In this document: one piece after another, positions 18,108 to 26,844 of the stretch | Position numbering within the stretch: the stretch's first letter is position 1 | Layout of the letters: every line of letters begins with the position of its first letter | Assembly: GCF_900110555.1 (NCBI RefSeq) | Contig: NZ_FOEE01000019.1 | Location: 21,877-85,876 of the forward strand | DNA: 64,000 nucleotides | From: Trujillonella endophytica | Lineage (GTDB): Bacteria; Actinomycetota; Actinomycetes; Mycobacteriales; Geodermatophilaceae | Reading direction: 5' to 3' | Made by a program: the position numbers and the translations under genes | The notes under the pieces: model-generated | The model's database searches: none | Told to the model about the DNA's origin: nothing | Seen by the model: the letters and a program-made list of their open reading frames with translations, nothing else

Positions 18108-18977
18108 GTGATCACGGCCCACGGACTCACCAAGCGCTACGGCCCCCGGACCGTCGTCGACGACGTGTCCTTCACCCTCGAGCCCGGCACGGTGACCGGC
18201 TTCCTGGGCCCGAACGGCGCCGGCAAGAGCACCACGCTGCGGATGCTGACCGGCCTGGTGCCGGTGTCGGCCGGCTCGGCGCTCGTGGACGGCCGGCCCT
18301 ACGCCGGGCTGCCGAACCCCGGCGCGGTCGTCGGGACCCTGCTCGACGCCTCGGCCGTGCACCCCGGCCGCACCGGCCGCGCGCACCTGCGGCTGCTGGC
18401 CGACGCGGTCGGCGTCGCGCGGCCGCGGGTGGAGGAGGTGCTCGCGCTCGTCGGGCTGGCCGACGCCGGAGGGCGCCGGATCGGCGGCTACTCCCTCGGC
18501 ATGCGGCAGCGGCTGGGCATCGCCGGCGCGCTGCTGGCCGACCCCCCGGTGCTGGTGTTCGACGAGCCGGCCAACGGGCTGGACCCGGAGGGCATCCGCT
18601 GGCTGCGGGACCTGCTGCGCGGGCACGCCGCCCGCGGCGGCACCGTGCTGCTGTCCAGCCACCTGCTGGGCGAGGTCGAGCACACGGTCGACCGGCTGCT
18701 CGTCATCGGGCAGGGCCGGATGGTGGCCGACGGCTCGGTCGCCACGCTGCTCGGCGCCGAGGGTGCCGTCGTCCGCGCCGCGGACCCGGCCCGGCTCGCC
18801 GCCGCACTGGAGGCCGCCGGGCTCCCCGTCCGGCACGGCGACGACGGGGCGCTCGTCGTCCCGGGCGCCGATCCGGCCGCGGTGGGCGCAGTCGCCGCCG
18901 CGGGCGGGCACGCGCTGGTCGACCTGCGCCCGGTCTCCCGCCACCTCGAGGACCTCTTCTTCTCCCTCACCGCCTGA
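18108..18977 (+). CDS. ABC transporter ATP-binding protein
   Basis: 289 residues. Walker A GPNGAGKST (~38), Q-loop region, signature YSLGMRQRL (~130), Walker B VLVFDEPANGLDP (~150), switch His in SSHLLG (~187). This is the ABC-2 export/resistance type (CcmA/DrrA/BcrA-like), with a ~75-residue C-terminal regulatory extension. AGGAGG 7 nt before the GTG sets the start. Followed 25 bp later by its permease; divergent from the two-component system, which probably senses the transported compound or membrane damage. Confidence 0.95.
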   Translation: MITAHGLTKRYGPRTVVDDVSFTLEPGTVTGFLGPNGAGKSTTLRMLTGLVPVSAGSALVDGRPYAGLPNPGAVVGTLLDASAVHPGRTGRAHLRLLADAVGVARPRVEEVLALVGLADAGGRRIGGYSLGMRQRLGIAGALLADPPVLVFDEPANGLDPEGIRWLRDLLRGHAARGGTVLLSSHLLGEVEHTVDRLLVIGQGRMVADGSVATLLGAEGAVVRAADPARLAAALEAAGLPVRHGDDGALVVPGADPAAVGAVAAAGGHALVDLRPVSRHLEDLFFSLTA

Positions 18978-19002
18978 ATCCCGACACCCCTTGGAGCCCG
19001 CC

Positions 19003-19770
19003 ATGACCACCACCCACTCCCCGCAGACCGGCGCGATCCCGACCCGCCCCGCCGTCCGCGCCGGGGCCGCCGCGCCCGCCACCCTCGTCGCCCTCGAGGT
19101 GCGCAAGTCCCTGTCCACGCGCTCGGGCAAGGCGCTCGCGGTCGTCTCGGTGCTGCTGGCGCCGGTCGCGGGCGTACTGGCCTCGGCCGCGAGCGAGGAG
19201 TCGCTCGGGTCGGTGACCGGGCCGATCGGCGCCATGGGAATGCTGACGGCGCTGATCCTGCTGTCGCTCGGGGTGCTGTCGACCGCCGGCGAGTGGACCC
19301 ACCGCACGGTGCAGACCACCTTCCTGCTCACCCCGCGCCGCGGCCGGGTGCTCGCCGCCAAGGCCACCGCGGTGGCGCTGCTGGGCGGCGCGTTCGCCGC
19401 CGTCTCGGCGGGCCTGACCGCGGGCGTTCTCGCCACGATGGAGGAGGGCGTCTCGTGGTCGGGCGTCGGCGGGGCGCTCGTCGCGGTCGTCGCCTCGGGC
19501 GCGGCCTTCGCGGTGATCGGCGCCGGCGTGGGCGCCGCGCTGACCAACACCCCGGCCGCGCTGACCGGCCTCTACCTGGTGATCCTCGGCGCCCTTCCGG
19601 TCGCGCGGACCTTCGCGCCCGAGGTCGGTGCCCGGCTGGACCCCGCGGAGGCGGTGCTCGCGCTGGCCCAGGGGAACGCGGTCGCCTCGTCGGTCGCCGT
19701 CCTCGCCACCTGGACGGTCCTCGCGCTGACCGCCGGCGCCGTCGTCACCTCCCGCCGCGCCGTGGCGTGA
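19003..19770 (+). CDS. ABC-2 type transporter permease
   Basis: 255 residues with about six hydrophobic segments (LAVVSVLLAPVAGVLASAA, MGMLTALILLSLGVLS, AVALLGGAFAAVSAGLTAGV, ALVAVVASGAAFAVIGAGVG and others) and a hydrophilic N-terminus ending in EVRKSLSTRSGK, typical of ABC-2 permeases. One ATPase and one permease would form a homodimeric exporter. The GEWTHRTVQTTFLLTPRRGRV loop is a common feature of this subfamily. Substrate unknown; possible roles are lantibiotic or antibiotic immunity given the adjacent kinase. Confidence 0.88.
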   Translation: MTTTHSPQTGAIPTRPAVRAGAAAPATLVALEVRKSLSTRSGKALAVVSVLLAPVAGVLASAASEESLGSVTGPIGAMGMLTALILLSLGVLSTAGEWTHRTVQTTFLLTPRRGRVLAAKATAVALLGGAFAAVSAGLTAGVLATMEEGVSWSGVGGALVAVVASGAAFAVIGAGVGAALTNTPAALTGLYLVILGALPVARTFAPEVGARLDPAEAVLALAQGNAVASSVAVLATWTVLALTAGAVVTSRRAVA

Positions 19771-19776
19771 ATCCCG

Positions 19777-19811
19777 TCGACAACGGCTGGATCCTGGATC
19801 TAGACTCAGGA
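19777..19811 (+). promoter_or_regulatory. HxlR promoter with 20-bp dyad operator
   Basis: A promoter-like pair, TCGACA (19777-19782) and TAGACT (19801-19806) with an 18-bp spacer, is followed 7 nt later by the GTG of the HxlR gene. The -10 box lies inside a 20-bp imperfect palindrome, 19792-19811 (TCCTG..TCTAGA..CAGGA), matching its complement at 16 of 20 positions. This is well placed for autorepression. Confidence 0.65.
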
Positions 19812-19813
19812 CT

Positions 19814-20239
19814 GTGCGAGAGAGGGTGGCCGAGGTGCTGACGCTGGTGGGAGAGCGCTGGGCCCTGCTCGTCGTCCGCGAGGTGTCGCTGGGCCTGCGG
19901 CGGTTCGACGAGCTCGAGGCGGCGACCGGGGCCTCCCGGACCGTGCTCTCCGACCGCCTGCGCCGGCTCACCGAGGCCGGCGTCCTCGGCACCCGGCCCT
20001 ACCGGCTGCCGGGCAGCCGGGCCCGCTCGGAGTACGTGCTGACCGAGGCCGGCTACGACCTGCTGCCGCTGCTGGCGGCCCTGTCGGACTGGGGCGAGCG
20101 GCACCTGGGCGCGACCACGCAGGCCGACGTCGTCTACCGGCACGGCGGCTGCGGCGGTCGGGTGACCGCCCGGCTGACCTGCGAGTGCGGGGCGCAGCTC
20201 GCCCCGCGGGAACGGCTCGTCGCCCAGGTCAACCGCTGA
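19814..20239 (+). CDS. HxlR-family regulator with Cys-rich C-terminus
   Basis: 141 residues. HxlR-type winged helix (~5-90): LVGERWALLVVREVSLGLRRFDEL, ASRTVLSDRLRRLTEAGVL, YVLTEAGYDLLPLL. The C-terminal extension carries three cysteines, GGCGGRV and LTCECG (~115-130), a possible zinc or redox site. HxlR proteins often sense aldehydes, quinones or disulfide stress. It is followed 26 bp later by a thioredoxin gene, consistent with redox control. Likely translated from a leaderless message and autoregulated through the dyad at 19792-19811. Confidence 0.9.
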   Translation: MRERVAEVLTLVGERWALLVVREVSLGLRRFDELEAATGASRTVLSDRLRRLTEAGVLGTRPYRLPGSRARSEYVLTEAGYDLLPLLAALSDWGERHLGATTQADVVYRHGGCGGRVTARLTCECGAQLAPRERLVAQVNR

Positions 20240-20265
20240 CCGGGCCCGTCGAAGAGGAGAGCTCC

Positions 20266-20607
20266 ATGGCTGCCGCCCTGCCCACCACCACCGATGCCGG
20301 CTTCGCCGCGGACGTCCTCGCGAGCGAGCTCCCGGTCCTCGTCGAGTTCACCGCCTCCTGGTGCCCGCCGTGCCGGATGATCGCGCCCGTCCTCGCGCGG
20401 ATCGCCGAGGAGGAGGCCGGCCGGCTGCGGGTGCTGGCCCTCGACGTGGACGAGAACCCGCAGGCGACCCGCCGATACGGCGTCCTGGGCATGCCGACGC
20501 TGGCGCTGTTCGTCCGCGGCGAGGTGGTGGCGACCGTCGTCGGCGCCCGCCCGCAGGCGATGATCATGCAGGCGCTCGAGCCGCACCTGACGGCCGCCGC
20601 GGCCTGA
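20266..20607 (+). CDS. thioredoxin (WCPPC active site)
   Basis: 113 residues from the ATG at 20266, preceded by GAGGAGA. Thioredoxin fold with active site EFTASWCPPCRMIAP (~28-42) and cis-Pro loop LGMPTLALF. CPPC is unusual for a cytoplasmic thioredoxin and changes redox potential and partner choice. Paralogous to the gene at 8760 (shared FAADVL..LPVLV lead). Probably cotranscribed with the HxlR regulator; the regulator's cysteines could be substrates of this protein. Confidence 0.92.
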   Translation: MAAALPTTTDAGFAADVLASELPVLVEFTASWCPPCRMIAPVLARIAEEEAGRLRVLALDVDENPQATRRYGVLGMPTLALFVRGEVVATVVGARPQAMIMQALEPHLTAAAA

Positions 20608-20633
20608 GCCGGGCGGCCGTCGGTGGACCGTTC

Positions 20634-21068
20634 TCACCCGGCGGCGGCCGGGGCGGCGTCAGTCCGGTCGAGGACCTCGAGGTAGTGCGGGTTGTGCATG
20701 ATCCCGATGACGTTGCCGAACGGGTCCGTCACCGCCGCGGTGACCACCGGCCCGTGCGGGGTGACCGGCTGGTACTCCGTGGCCCCCGCGGCGAGCAGCC
20801 GGGCCAGGGTGCCGTCGAAGTCGTCGACGTGCCAGTGCACGATCGCGCCGCCCGGCCCGGCGGCCGCCGCCGGGTCGAACGACCGGTGGGCGATGGCCAC
20901 CTCGGCGTCGAGGTCGCCGGTGCGGAACTTGGCGTACTGCAGCCCCCCGCCCGGGCCGGGCCGGGTGAAGTAGGGCGCTGCGCCCAGCAGGTCGGCGTAC
21001 CAGTCCGCGGCCGCGGTCACGTCGTCGGCCCACAGGGTCAGCGTGGACATCCCGCGCAGGGTGGTCAC
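20634..21068 (-). CDS. VOC-family (glyoxalase/dioxygenase fold) protein
   Basis: 144 residues with the two beta-alpha-beta-beta-beta modules of the vicinal oxygen chelate fold (TLWADDVTAAADWYADLLG; AIVHWHVDDFDGTLARLLAAG; VTDPFGNVIGIMHNP). Candidate metal or ligand residues include His in VHWHVDD. It begins 10 bp after the TcmI-like gene ends and is the last gene of the polyketide operon on this strand, so it may be a self-resistance, cyclisation or oxygenation factor. The GTG at 21068 has GAGGG upstream; an ATG at 21050 is an alternative. Confidence 0.82.
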   Translation of the reverse strand: MTTLRGMSTLTLWADDVTAAADWYADLLGAAPYFTRPGPGGGLQYAKFRTGDLDAEVAIAHRSFDPAAAAGPGGAIVHWHVDDFDGTLARLLAAGATEYQPVTPHGPVVTAAVTDPFGNVIGIMHNPHYLEVLDRTDAAPAAAG

Positions 21069-21078
21069 GGCGGGGCCC

Positions 21079-21771
21079 TCAGTCGACCGGCTGCCAGTCG
21101 GGGACGACCCACCGGTAGAACGGGTGGGCGACCGAGTCCGCCGGCGTCTGCCACGTGTCGGGGCGGTACGGGCTCAGGTACGGGCTGAGCTCGTCCATGA
21201 TCCTGGCGAAGGCCGGCCGGTGGGACTCGTGGTCGGCCCGCACGGCCGCCGCCGTCTCGGGGTCCTGCTCGAGCAGGTGCACCATCACGTCGTCGATGGC
21301 GTACAGCCAGCGGCCGGTCACCCCGGTGCTGATCGGCAGCGGCCCGGCGTCGGAGTCGGCGAACACCCGTGCGATGTCCTCCTCGCTGCCGGGCTTCATC
21401 CGCTGCACGATCACCGTGAGCTCGCGGTCCGGGGGCACGTCGCCCTCGGGCAGCCAGCTGTAGAACTCCTTGGCGACCGAGTGGGAGGGGTTCTCCCAGT
21501 AGCTCGGGTACGGCGTCACGTAGGGCGCGATCAGCTCGGCGATCTTCTCGAAGGCGGGCAGCCCCCGGCGCTGACCGGAGACCGCCGGGTCCTCCTTGCG
21601 CTCGATGACGTGGATGTAGAGGTCGTCGTGCGAGAGCAGGATCCGGCCGATGACGCCGAGGTCCTGCGGCCGGGTGACGTGGTCGAAGTGGGCGAAGACC
21701 GGCCCCACCCGGTCCTCGCTCCCGGGGACCATGTGGCAGACGATCACGTTGCGGAACGGTCGGAAGGCCAT
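21079..21771 (-). CDS. two-domain TcmI-like polyketide cyclase
   Basis: 230 residues made of two successive TcmI-type ferredoxin-like units: residues ~6-110 (VIVCHMVPGSEDRVGPVFAHFD; ending SVAKEFYSWLP) and ~115-225 (TVIVQRMKPGSEEDIARVFADSD; ending SVAHPFYRWV). TcmI-family cyclases direct late ring closures of aromatic polyketides. A duplicated cyclase may handle two successive closures or act as an obligate pseudo-dimer. ATG preceded by AGGAGA. Member of the polyketide operon, 36 bp after the P450. Confidence 0.87.
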   Translation of the reverse strand: MAFRPFRNVIVCHMVPGSEDRVGPVFAHFDHVTRPQDLGVIGRILLSHDDLYIHVIERKEDPAVSGQRRGLPAFEKIAELIAPYVTPYPSYWENPSHSVAKEFYSWLPEGDVPPDRELTVIVQRMKPGSEEDIARVFADSDAGPLPISTGVTGRWLYAIDDVMVHLLEQDPETAAAVRADHESHRPAFARIMDELSPYLSPYRPDTWQTPADSVAHPFYRWVVPDWQPVD

Positions 21772-21807
21772 GGCGCTCTCCTGTGCGCTCGGGGGACGGA
21801 ACTTCGG

Positions 21808-23085
21808 TCAGGTGCGGGGAACGGGCGTGAATCGCAGCGGGAGCTCGAGCAGCCCGCGGAAGGCCGATGCGGCGGGCAGCCACAGCAGCTCCTCCACTCC
21901 GACGTCGAGCCGCAGGTCGGGCAGGCGGACGAGGATCCGGCGCAGCGCCGTCGTGGCCTCCATCCGCGCCAGGGCGGTCCCCAGGCAGTAGTGCAGGCCG
22001 TGGCCGAAGGCCAGGTGGGGGACGTCGACCCGGGTGAGGTCGAGCCGCTCCGGGTCGGGGGTGACCGCCGGGTCGTGGTTGGCCGAGCTCAGCACGACCG
22101 TGACGATCGAACCGGCCGGGATCGGCACCCCGCCGATCTCCATGTCCTCGGTGGCGAACCGGAAGCTCGACACCGGGACCGAGCAGTCGAAGCGGAGCAG
22201 CTCCTCGACCGCGTCGGGCAGGCGCTCGGGCTCCCGGCGCAGCAGCTCCAGCTGCTCCGGATGGGTCAGCAGCGCCACGACGGCGTTGCCGAGGAAGTCC
22301 GAGGTGGTCTGGTAGCCGGCGAACAGCAGCAGGAACGACGTCGACACCAGCTCGGCCTCCGACAGGCGCCCCTGCTCGTCGCGCGCGGCGATCAGCGAGC
22401 TGACGAGGTCGTCGGCCGGTGCCCGCCGCTTGGCGGCGACGAGGCCGGCGAAGTAGGCGTGCAGCCCCTCCTGGGCCGCCGCGATGGCCGCGCGGTCCTC
22501 CTGCGGGCTGCGGCCGCCGGTGCCGACGGTGCGGATCACCTGGGTGCCGCGCAGGATCTCCTCGTGGTCGGCCGGGGGGATCCCCAGCAGGTCCCCGATG
22601 ACGGCCAGCGGCAGCCGCAGCGCGACGTCGTCGACGAAGTCGGTGCGGCCCGTCGGGGCGATCCGGTCGAGCAGCGTCTCGACCACCTGCTCGACGCGCG
22701 GGCGCATCGCCTCGATCCGCCGCGGCGTGAACGCCTGGCTCACCAGCCGGCGCAGCCGGGTGTGCTCGGGCGGGTCGGAGTTGAGCATGTTCGTGTTGAT
22801 CTGCCGGGCCTTCATGCCGAAGACCTCCAGGTAGGTGTCGCCCGCCCGGTACAGGTCCTTGGACAGCCGCGGGTCCGACAGCGCGGCGCGGGCGTCGTGG
22901 TACCGGGTGACCAGGTAGGAGTCGAAGCGCGGCGTCCGCACCTTCACCACCGGCCGCTCGGCGCGGAGCCGGGCGTAGGTCGGGAACGGGTCGGCCCGGA
23001 AGGCGGGCGTGTAGATCTCCGCGCCGGGAACGGGGTCGGCGTCGCTCCCGGCGGAGCATGGTGGCCGGTCGGTCGTCACGGACAT
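21808..23085 (-). CDS. cytochrome P450
   Basis: 425-residue soluble bacterial P450. Heme loop FGHGLHYCLG with axial Cys ~367, K-helix ExxR in EELLRF, I-helix LLLFAGYQTTS, where the usual acid of the acid-Thr pair is Gln. DPPEHTRLRRLVSQAFTPRR is the typical C-helix region. It needs ferredoxin partners, none of which are in the operon. It follows the FAD monooxygenase gene by 31 bp with GGGAG before the ATG, so it is a tailoring oxygenase, probably hydroxylation or aryl coupling of the polyketide. Confidence 0.93.
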   Translation of the reverse strand: MSVTTDRPPCSAGSDADPVPGAEIYTPAFRADPFPTYARLRAERPVVKVRTPRFDSYLVTRYHDARAALSDPRLSKDLYRAGDTYLEVFGMKARQINTNMLNSDPPEHTRLRRLVSQAFTPRRIEAMRPRVEQVVETLLDRIAPTGRTDFVDDVALRLPLAVIGDLLGIPPADHEEILRGTQVIRTVGTGGRSPQEDRAAIAAAQEGLHAYFAGLVAAKRRAPADDLVSSLIAARDEQGRLSEAELVSTSFLLLFAGYQTTSDFLGNAVVALLTHPEQLELLRREPERLPDAVEELLRFDCSVPVSSFRFATEDMEIGGVPIPAGSIVTVVLSSANHDPAVTPDPERLDLTRVDVPHLAFGHGLHYCLGTALARMEATTALRRILVRLPDLRLDVGVEELLWLPAASAFRGLLELPLRFTPVPRT

Positions 23086-23116
23086 GGGGTCTCCCTGGTC
23101 GGTCGTGGGGTCGGGG

Positions 23117-25606
23117 TCACGGCGCGAACACCCGCCCGAGGTGGGCCAGCAGCGCGTCGTCGGTCACCGGCCGGGCCCGGAAGCCGACGTGGCCGTCGGG
23201 GCGCACCACGTAGCCGGCAGGGCCCGCGGGGTCGCCGCCGGCCAGCCCGTAGGCGGCCCGGAACGCGGCGGGGGCGCGGAGCACCGGCAGGTCGACCAGC
23301 GCGGGCAGCCGGGCGGCGGCGTCGGCGAGCAGGTACGGCCGCACCTGCCCCCGGGACGCCTGCCGGACGGCGGCGGTCAGCTTCTCCAGCTCGAGCACCT
23401 GCTCCCGGGGAACGTCCGCGTCGACGGCGAGCAGCAGCGTCGTGTGCGTGCCCCGGGTCAGGTCGAACAGCCGCAGGTCGTGCGCCACGCCGAAGCGGCG
23501 CAGCCCGTGCACGTCCGGCGCCCGGTGCCCCGGCTCGGGACCGCCGGTGAACCCCGCGTCGTCGGCCGCCTGACCGACCAGGGGGCTGCCGGCGTAGTTC
23601 ATCGTCATCTGCATCTCGAGCAGGAACTGGGCCTTCTCGTCGTCCATGTCCATCTCGTCGGTGAACGCGATGGCCACGGCGCGGTCGACGATCGCCTTGC
23701 CGGCGGGACGGCGCTCGGCGTCGTAGCTGTCGAGCAGGCCGGGCGCGGCGAGCCCGCGCACGGCCAGGGCCAGCTTCCAGCCCAGGTTCCAGGCGTCCTG
23801 GATGCCGGTGTTCATGCCCTGGCCGCCGGCGGGTGGGTGCAGGTGCGCCGCGTCGCCGGCGACGAACACCCGGCCGGACCGGTACCGGTCGACGATGCCG
23901 TGCTTGATGCGGAAGATCGACGACCAGCGCAGGTTGCTCGCCGTCGTGCCGGGCGGGCCGAGGTCGTCGACGGCGGCCTGCAGGTCGGCCAGCGTCGGCG
24001 GCTCGTACTCCTGCCAGAAGCCGGCCGGCACGATCCCGGAGCCGATGGTCTCCTGCAGCCGCTGGGGGGCCAGCGTGGCGATCCGGTACCGCCGCCGGCC
24101 CTTGAGCGGGACGCACACGAGCATCCCGGTGAACGCGCCGTCGTCCTCGATGCGCACCCAGCGCAGCAGGTGGCCGGGAGGCACGTCCTCGGGTGCCGCA
24201 CCCCAGTCGACGTCGACGTCGCCGAGCATGAACAGCTGCGGGAACATCGACAGCCCGCCGACGAAGCCGAGCCCCAGGCCCGTGCGCACCGCGCTGTGCG
24301 CCCCGTCGCAGCCGACGAGGTACCGGGCGCGGGCGTCCTCGACCTCCCCCGAGGCGTGCTGCAGCCGCGCGGTGACGCCGTCGTCGTCCTGGTCGAACCC
24401 GACCAGTTCCACGCCGCGCTCGACGGCGACACCGGCGGTGAGCAGCCGCGCGGTCAGCAACCGCTCGGTCTCGTACTGGGGCAGCCCGAGGTGGGCGTAG
24501 GGGAGCTCCTCCAGGCCGGACCAGTCGACCTGGTGGGTCTGCACGCCGTTGACGAACACCGTCTGCCCGTGCAGCCAGATGCCGGTGTCCATCGCCTCGG
24601 CGGCGATGCCCTGGTCCTCCCAGATCTCCATGGTCCGGCAGTGGATGCCGATGGCCTTGTCCGCCTGCGTCGACGCCTCCGACCGCTTGTCGACGACCCG
24701 GACGGCGATGCCGCGGCGGGCCAGCTCGATCGCGTGGGTCAGCCCGGCCGGTCCGGCGCCGACGACGAGCACCTCGGCGTCCGCGCGGCCGGTGCGCGGG
24801 GGCGCGGGGGACGGTGCCGGCGAGGCCGGGGCCGGAGCGGGCGCCGGCGCGGTGCGGGGCGGTTCCACGAACTCCTGGACCGGTGCGCTGGGCACCGGCA
24901 CCGGTGTCGGTGCCGGCATCGCCCGCGGAGGCTCGGTACGGGGTGGGGGCGGGGCGTAGCCGCCGTCCCCGCTTCCGTGCTCCGGCGGCCGGTAGCGGAT
25001 CTCGTACAGCCGACGGTCGAAGTCGACCGACAGCCACCGGACGAGCGTGGCGGTCTGGTCGGCGTGCGAGGGGTCGTCCACCCAGTTGGTGAAGTCCTGC
25101 TCGGTCTCCCACTCGGCGAAGATGTGGTAGATCGGCTCGGCCGGCTCCTTGAGCAGCTCCTCCCGGATCAGCCCGGGGGTGCCGCGCAGCCGCTCCACCG
25201 TGGTCCGGTACGCGCGCTCGAACAGCTCCTCCTCGCCGGGCCCGACCACCGTGCGGATGTCGACCCGCACGTGGGGTCCCCGGTCGCCGGGCACCTCGTA
25301 CAGCACCTCGTAGGTGCTGCGGGAGGCGTCCTCGCGCAGGTCGCGCAACGCCGCGGTGAGGAACTCCCGCGCGCTGCTGCGGCCGAAGGCGTCGACCGCG
25401 GCCCGGTCCACCCAGTCGCTGGTGATGAGGAAGGTGCGGGGATCGTCGGCGTCGCGCACCAGCTCCTGCCGCAGGTTCCCGGGCACCCGGCTGATCTCCG
25501 CGGCGGCCGCCCGCCACGCCTCCTCGAACCGCTCCTCGCAGCCCTCCCGCGTGCGCATCCGCAGCAGCGTCCGCACGCCCGCCCGGTCACCGCTGCCCGC
25601 GCTCAT
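23117..25606 (-). CDS. fusion: two SchA/CurD-ABM domains plus FAD aromatic monooxygenase
   Basis: 829 residues. Residues ~11-105 and ~112-207 are two related ferredoxin-like domains (VPGNLRQELVRDADDPRTFLITSDW; GTPGLIREELLKEPAEPIYHIFAEW) resembling SchA/CurD and antibiotic-biosynthesis monooxygenase domains. A Pro/Ala-rich linker (~208-275) leads to a complete PHBH-like FAD hydroxylase: VVGAGPAGL (~281-289), CDGAHSAVR, and GDAAHLHPPAGGQGMN. WhiE-type clusters usually encode such functions on separate proteins. Likely role: oxygenation of the nascent aromatic polyketide to quinone level. ATG overlaps the KS-beta stop (ATGA). Confidence 0.9.
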   Translation of the reverse strand: MSAGSGDRAGVRTLLRMRTREGCEERFEEAWRAAAAEISRVPGNLRQELVRDADDPRTFLITSDWVDRAAVDAFGRSSAREFLTAALRDLREDASRSTYEVLYEVPGDRGPHVRVDIRTVVGPGEEELFERAYRTTVERLRGTPGLIREELLKEPAEPIYHIFAEWETEQDFTNWVDDPSHADQTATLVRWLSVDFDRRLYEIRYRPPEHGSGDGGYAPPPPRTEPPRAMPAPTPVPVPSAPVQEFVEPPRTAPAPAPAPASPAPSPAPPRTGRADAEVLVVGAGPAGLTHAIELARRGIAVRVVDKRSEASTQADKAIGIHCRTMEIWEDQGIAAEAMDTGIWLHGQTVFVNGVQTHQVDWSGLEELPYAHLGLPQYETERLLTARLLTAGVAVERGVELVGFDQDDDGVTARLQHASGEVEDARARYLVGCDGAHSAVRTGLGLGFVGGLSMFPQLFMLGDVDVDWGAAPEDVPPGHLLRWVRIEDDGAFTGMLVCVPLKGRRRYRIATLAPQRLQETIGSGIVPAGFWQEYEPPTLADLQAAVDDLGPPGTTASNLRWSSIFRIKHGIVDRYRSGRVFVAGDAAHLHPPAGGQGMNTGIQDAWNLGWKLALAVRGLAAPGLLDSYDAERRPAGKAIVDRAVAIAFTDEMDMDDEKAQFLLEMQMTMNYAGSPLVGQAADDAGFTGGPEPGHRAPDVHGLRRFGVAHDLRLFDLTRGTHTTLLLAVDADVPREQVLELEKLTAAVRQASRGQVRPYLLADAAARLPALVDLPVLRAPAAFRAAYGLAGGDPAGPAGYVVRPDGHVGFRARPVTDDALLAHLGRVFAP

Positions 25607-26844
25607 GCCGTCGCGCCTCCCTCGTACCGGCGCAGCACCAGGCTGCTGTTGAAGCCGCCGAAGCCGCGGGCGAGCACGACGACGGTCGAGACGGGCTGCA
25701 CCCGCGGCCGGCGCAGCAGCTCGACGCCCGGCGCGTCGACGGGGTCGTCGAGGTGGGCGGTCCCCGGCGCGATGCCGTCGCGCATCGCCAGCACGGCGGT
25801 GGCCACGGCCAGCGCGGAGCCCCCGGCCATCAGCCGCCCGGTCCAGGACGACGGCGCGCTGACCGGCACGGGCGTCGAGCGCGACGCGAAGGCCTCGCCG
25901 ATCGCCGCGAGCTCCAGCGCGTCGAGCTCCGGGGTCCCCGCGCCGTCGGCGAGGACCAGGTCCACCTCCTCCGGGGTCACGCCGGCGTCGGCGAGGGACA
26001 GCCGGATCGCGCGCGCGTACTGGCCGGCGTCCGGGGCCGGGTCCTCGTGGTGGTGGGCGTCGTGGGTCGCGCCGTAGCCGCAGACCTCGCCCCACACCCG
26101 CCCGACGCCGCGGGCCCGGGCCGCGCCCGGTTCCTCGAGCAGCAGGATGGCGCCGCCCTCGCCGACGACGTGCCCGTTCGCCCGCCGGTCGAACGGCAGG
26201 TACGCGGCCTCCGGCCGGGTCGCGGTCGACAGCCGGCCGCTGGTGGCCTGGCACAGCAGCGCGTACGGGCACATGCCGGCCTCGGTGCCGCCGACCAGGA
26301 TCGCCGGCGTCCCCCGCCTCGCCACGCGCCGGGCCCAGCCGATGCTGTCCAGCCCGCCGGCGGCCTCGCTGACCACGACACCGGAGGGCCCCTTGTACCC
26401 GTCGCGGATGGAGATCTGACCGGTGCTCGCGGCGTAGAACCAGGCGATCGACTGGTAGGCGCCCACCGACCGGGGCCCCTTGGCCCACAGTCCCTGGATC
26501 TCGTGCTGGCTGAACTCGTTGCCGCCGGAGCCGGCCGCCAGGAAGACGGAAGTGGCATAGGCGTCCTCGGGGGCGGAGTACCCGGCGTCCTCGGCGGCCA
26601 GCGTGGCCGCGGCCAGCGACATCCAGGTCCACCGGTCGGTCTGCACCATGAGCCGGGAGTCCACGTGGTCGGCGGGGCGGAAGTCGCGGACCTGACCGGC
26701 CAGCGAGATCCCGTACGCGGTCGGGTCGAACCCCTCGATCGGCCCGATCGCCGCCTCCTCGCGGAGCACGGACGACCAGTGGGCCTCGGCGCCGACGCCG
26801 GTCGGCGCCACGACCCCCAGCCCGGTGACGAGCAGGCCGGTCAC
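25603..26844 (-). CDS. type II PKS chain-length factor (KS-beta) with atypical site
   Basis: 413 residues of the KS-beta/CLF family: ends in [15 protein letters not shown], contains [11 protein letters not shown] and [13 protein letters not shown]. The Cys of ketosynthases is absent as expected, but the position normally holding the conserved CLF Gln161 is Ala161 (SEAAGGLDS; codon 26362-26364), where canonical CLFs read EQAGGLD. It pairs with the KS-alpha encoded just upstream (GTGA overlap) to set polyketide length. Loss of the Gln, linked to decarboxylative priming, suggests altered initiation. Confidence 0.93.
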   Translation of the reverse strand: MTGLLVTGLGVVAPTGVGAEAHWSSVLREEAAIGPIEGFDPTAYGISLAGQVRDFRPADHVDSRLMVQTDRWTWMSLAAATLAAEDAGYSAPEDAYATSVFLAAGSGGNEFSQHEIQGLWAKGPRSVGAYQSIAWFYAASTGQISIRDGYKGPSGVVVSEAAGGLDSIGWARRVARRGTPAILVGGTEAGMCPYALLCQATSGRLSTATRPEAAYLPFDRRANGHVVGEGGAILLLEEPGAARARGVGRVWGEVCGYGATHDAHHHEDPAPDAGQYARAIRLSLADAGVTPEEVDLVLADGAGTPELDALELAAIGEAFASRSTPVPVSAPSSWTGRLMAGGSALAVATAVLAMRDGIAPGTAHLDDPVDAPGVELLRRPRVQPVSTVVVLARGFGGFNSSLVLRRYEGGATA

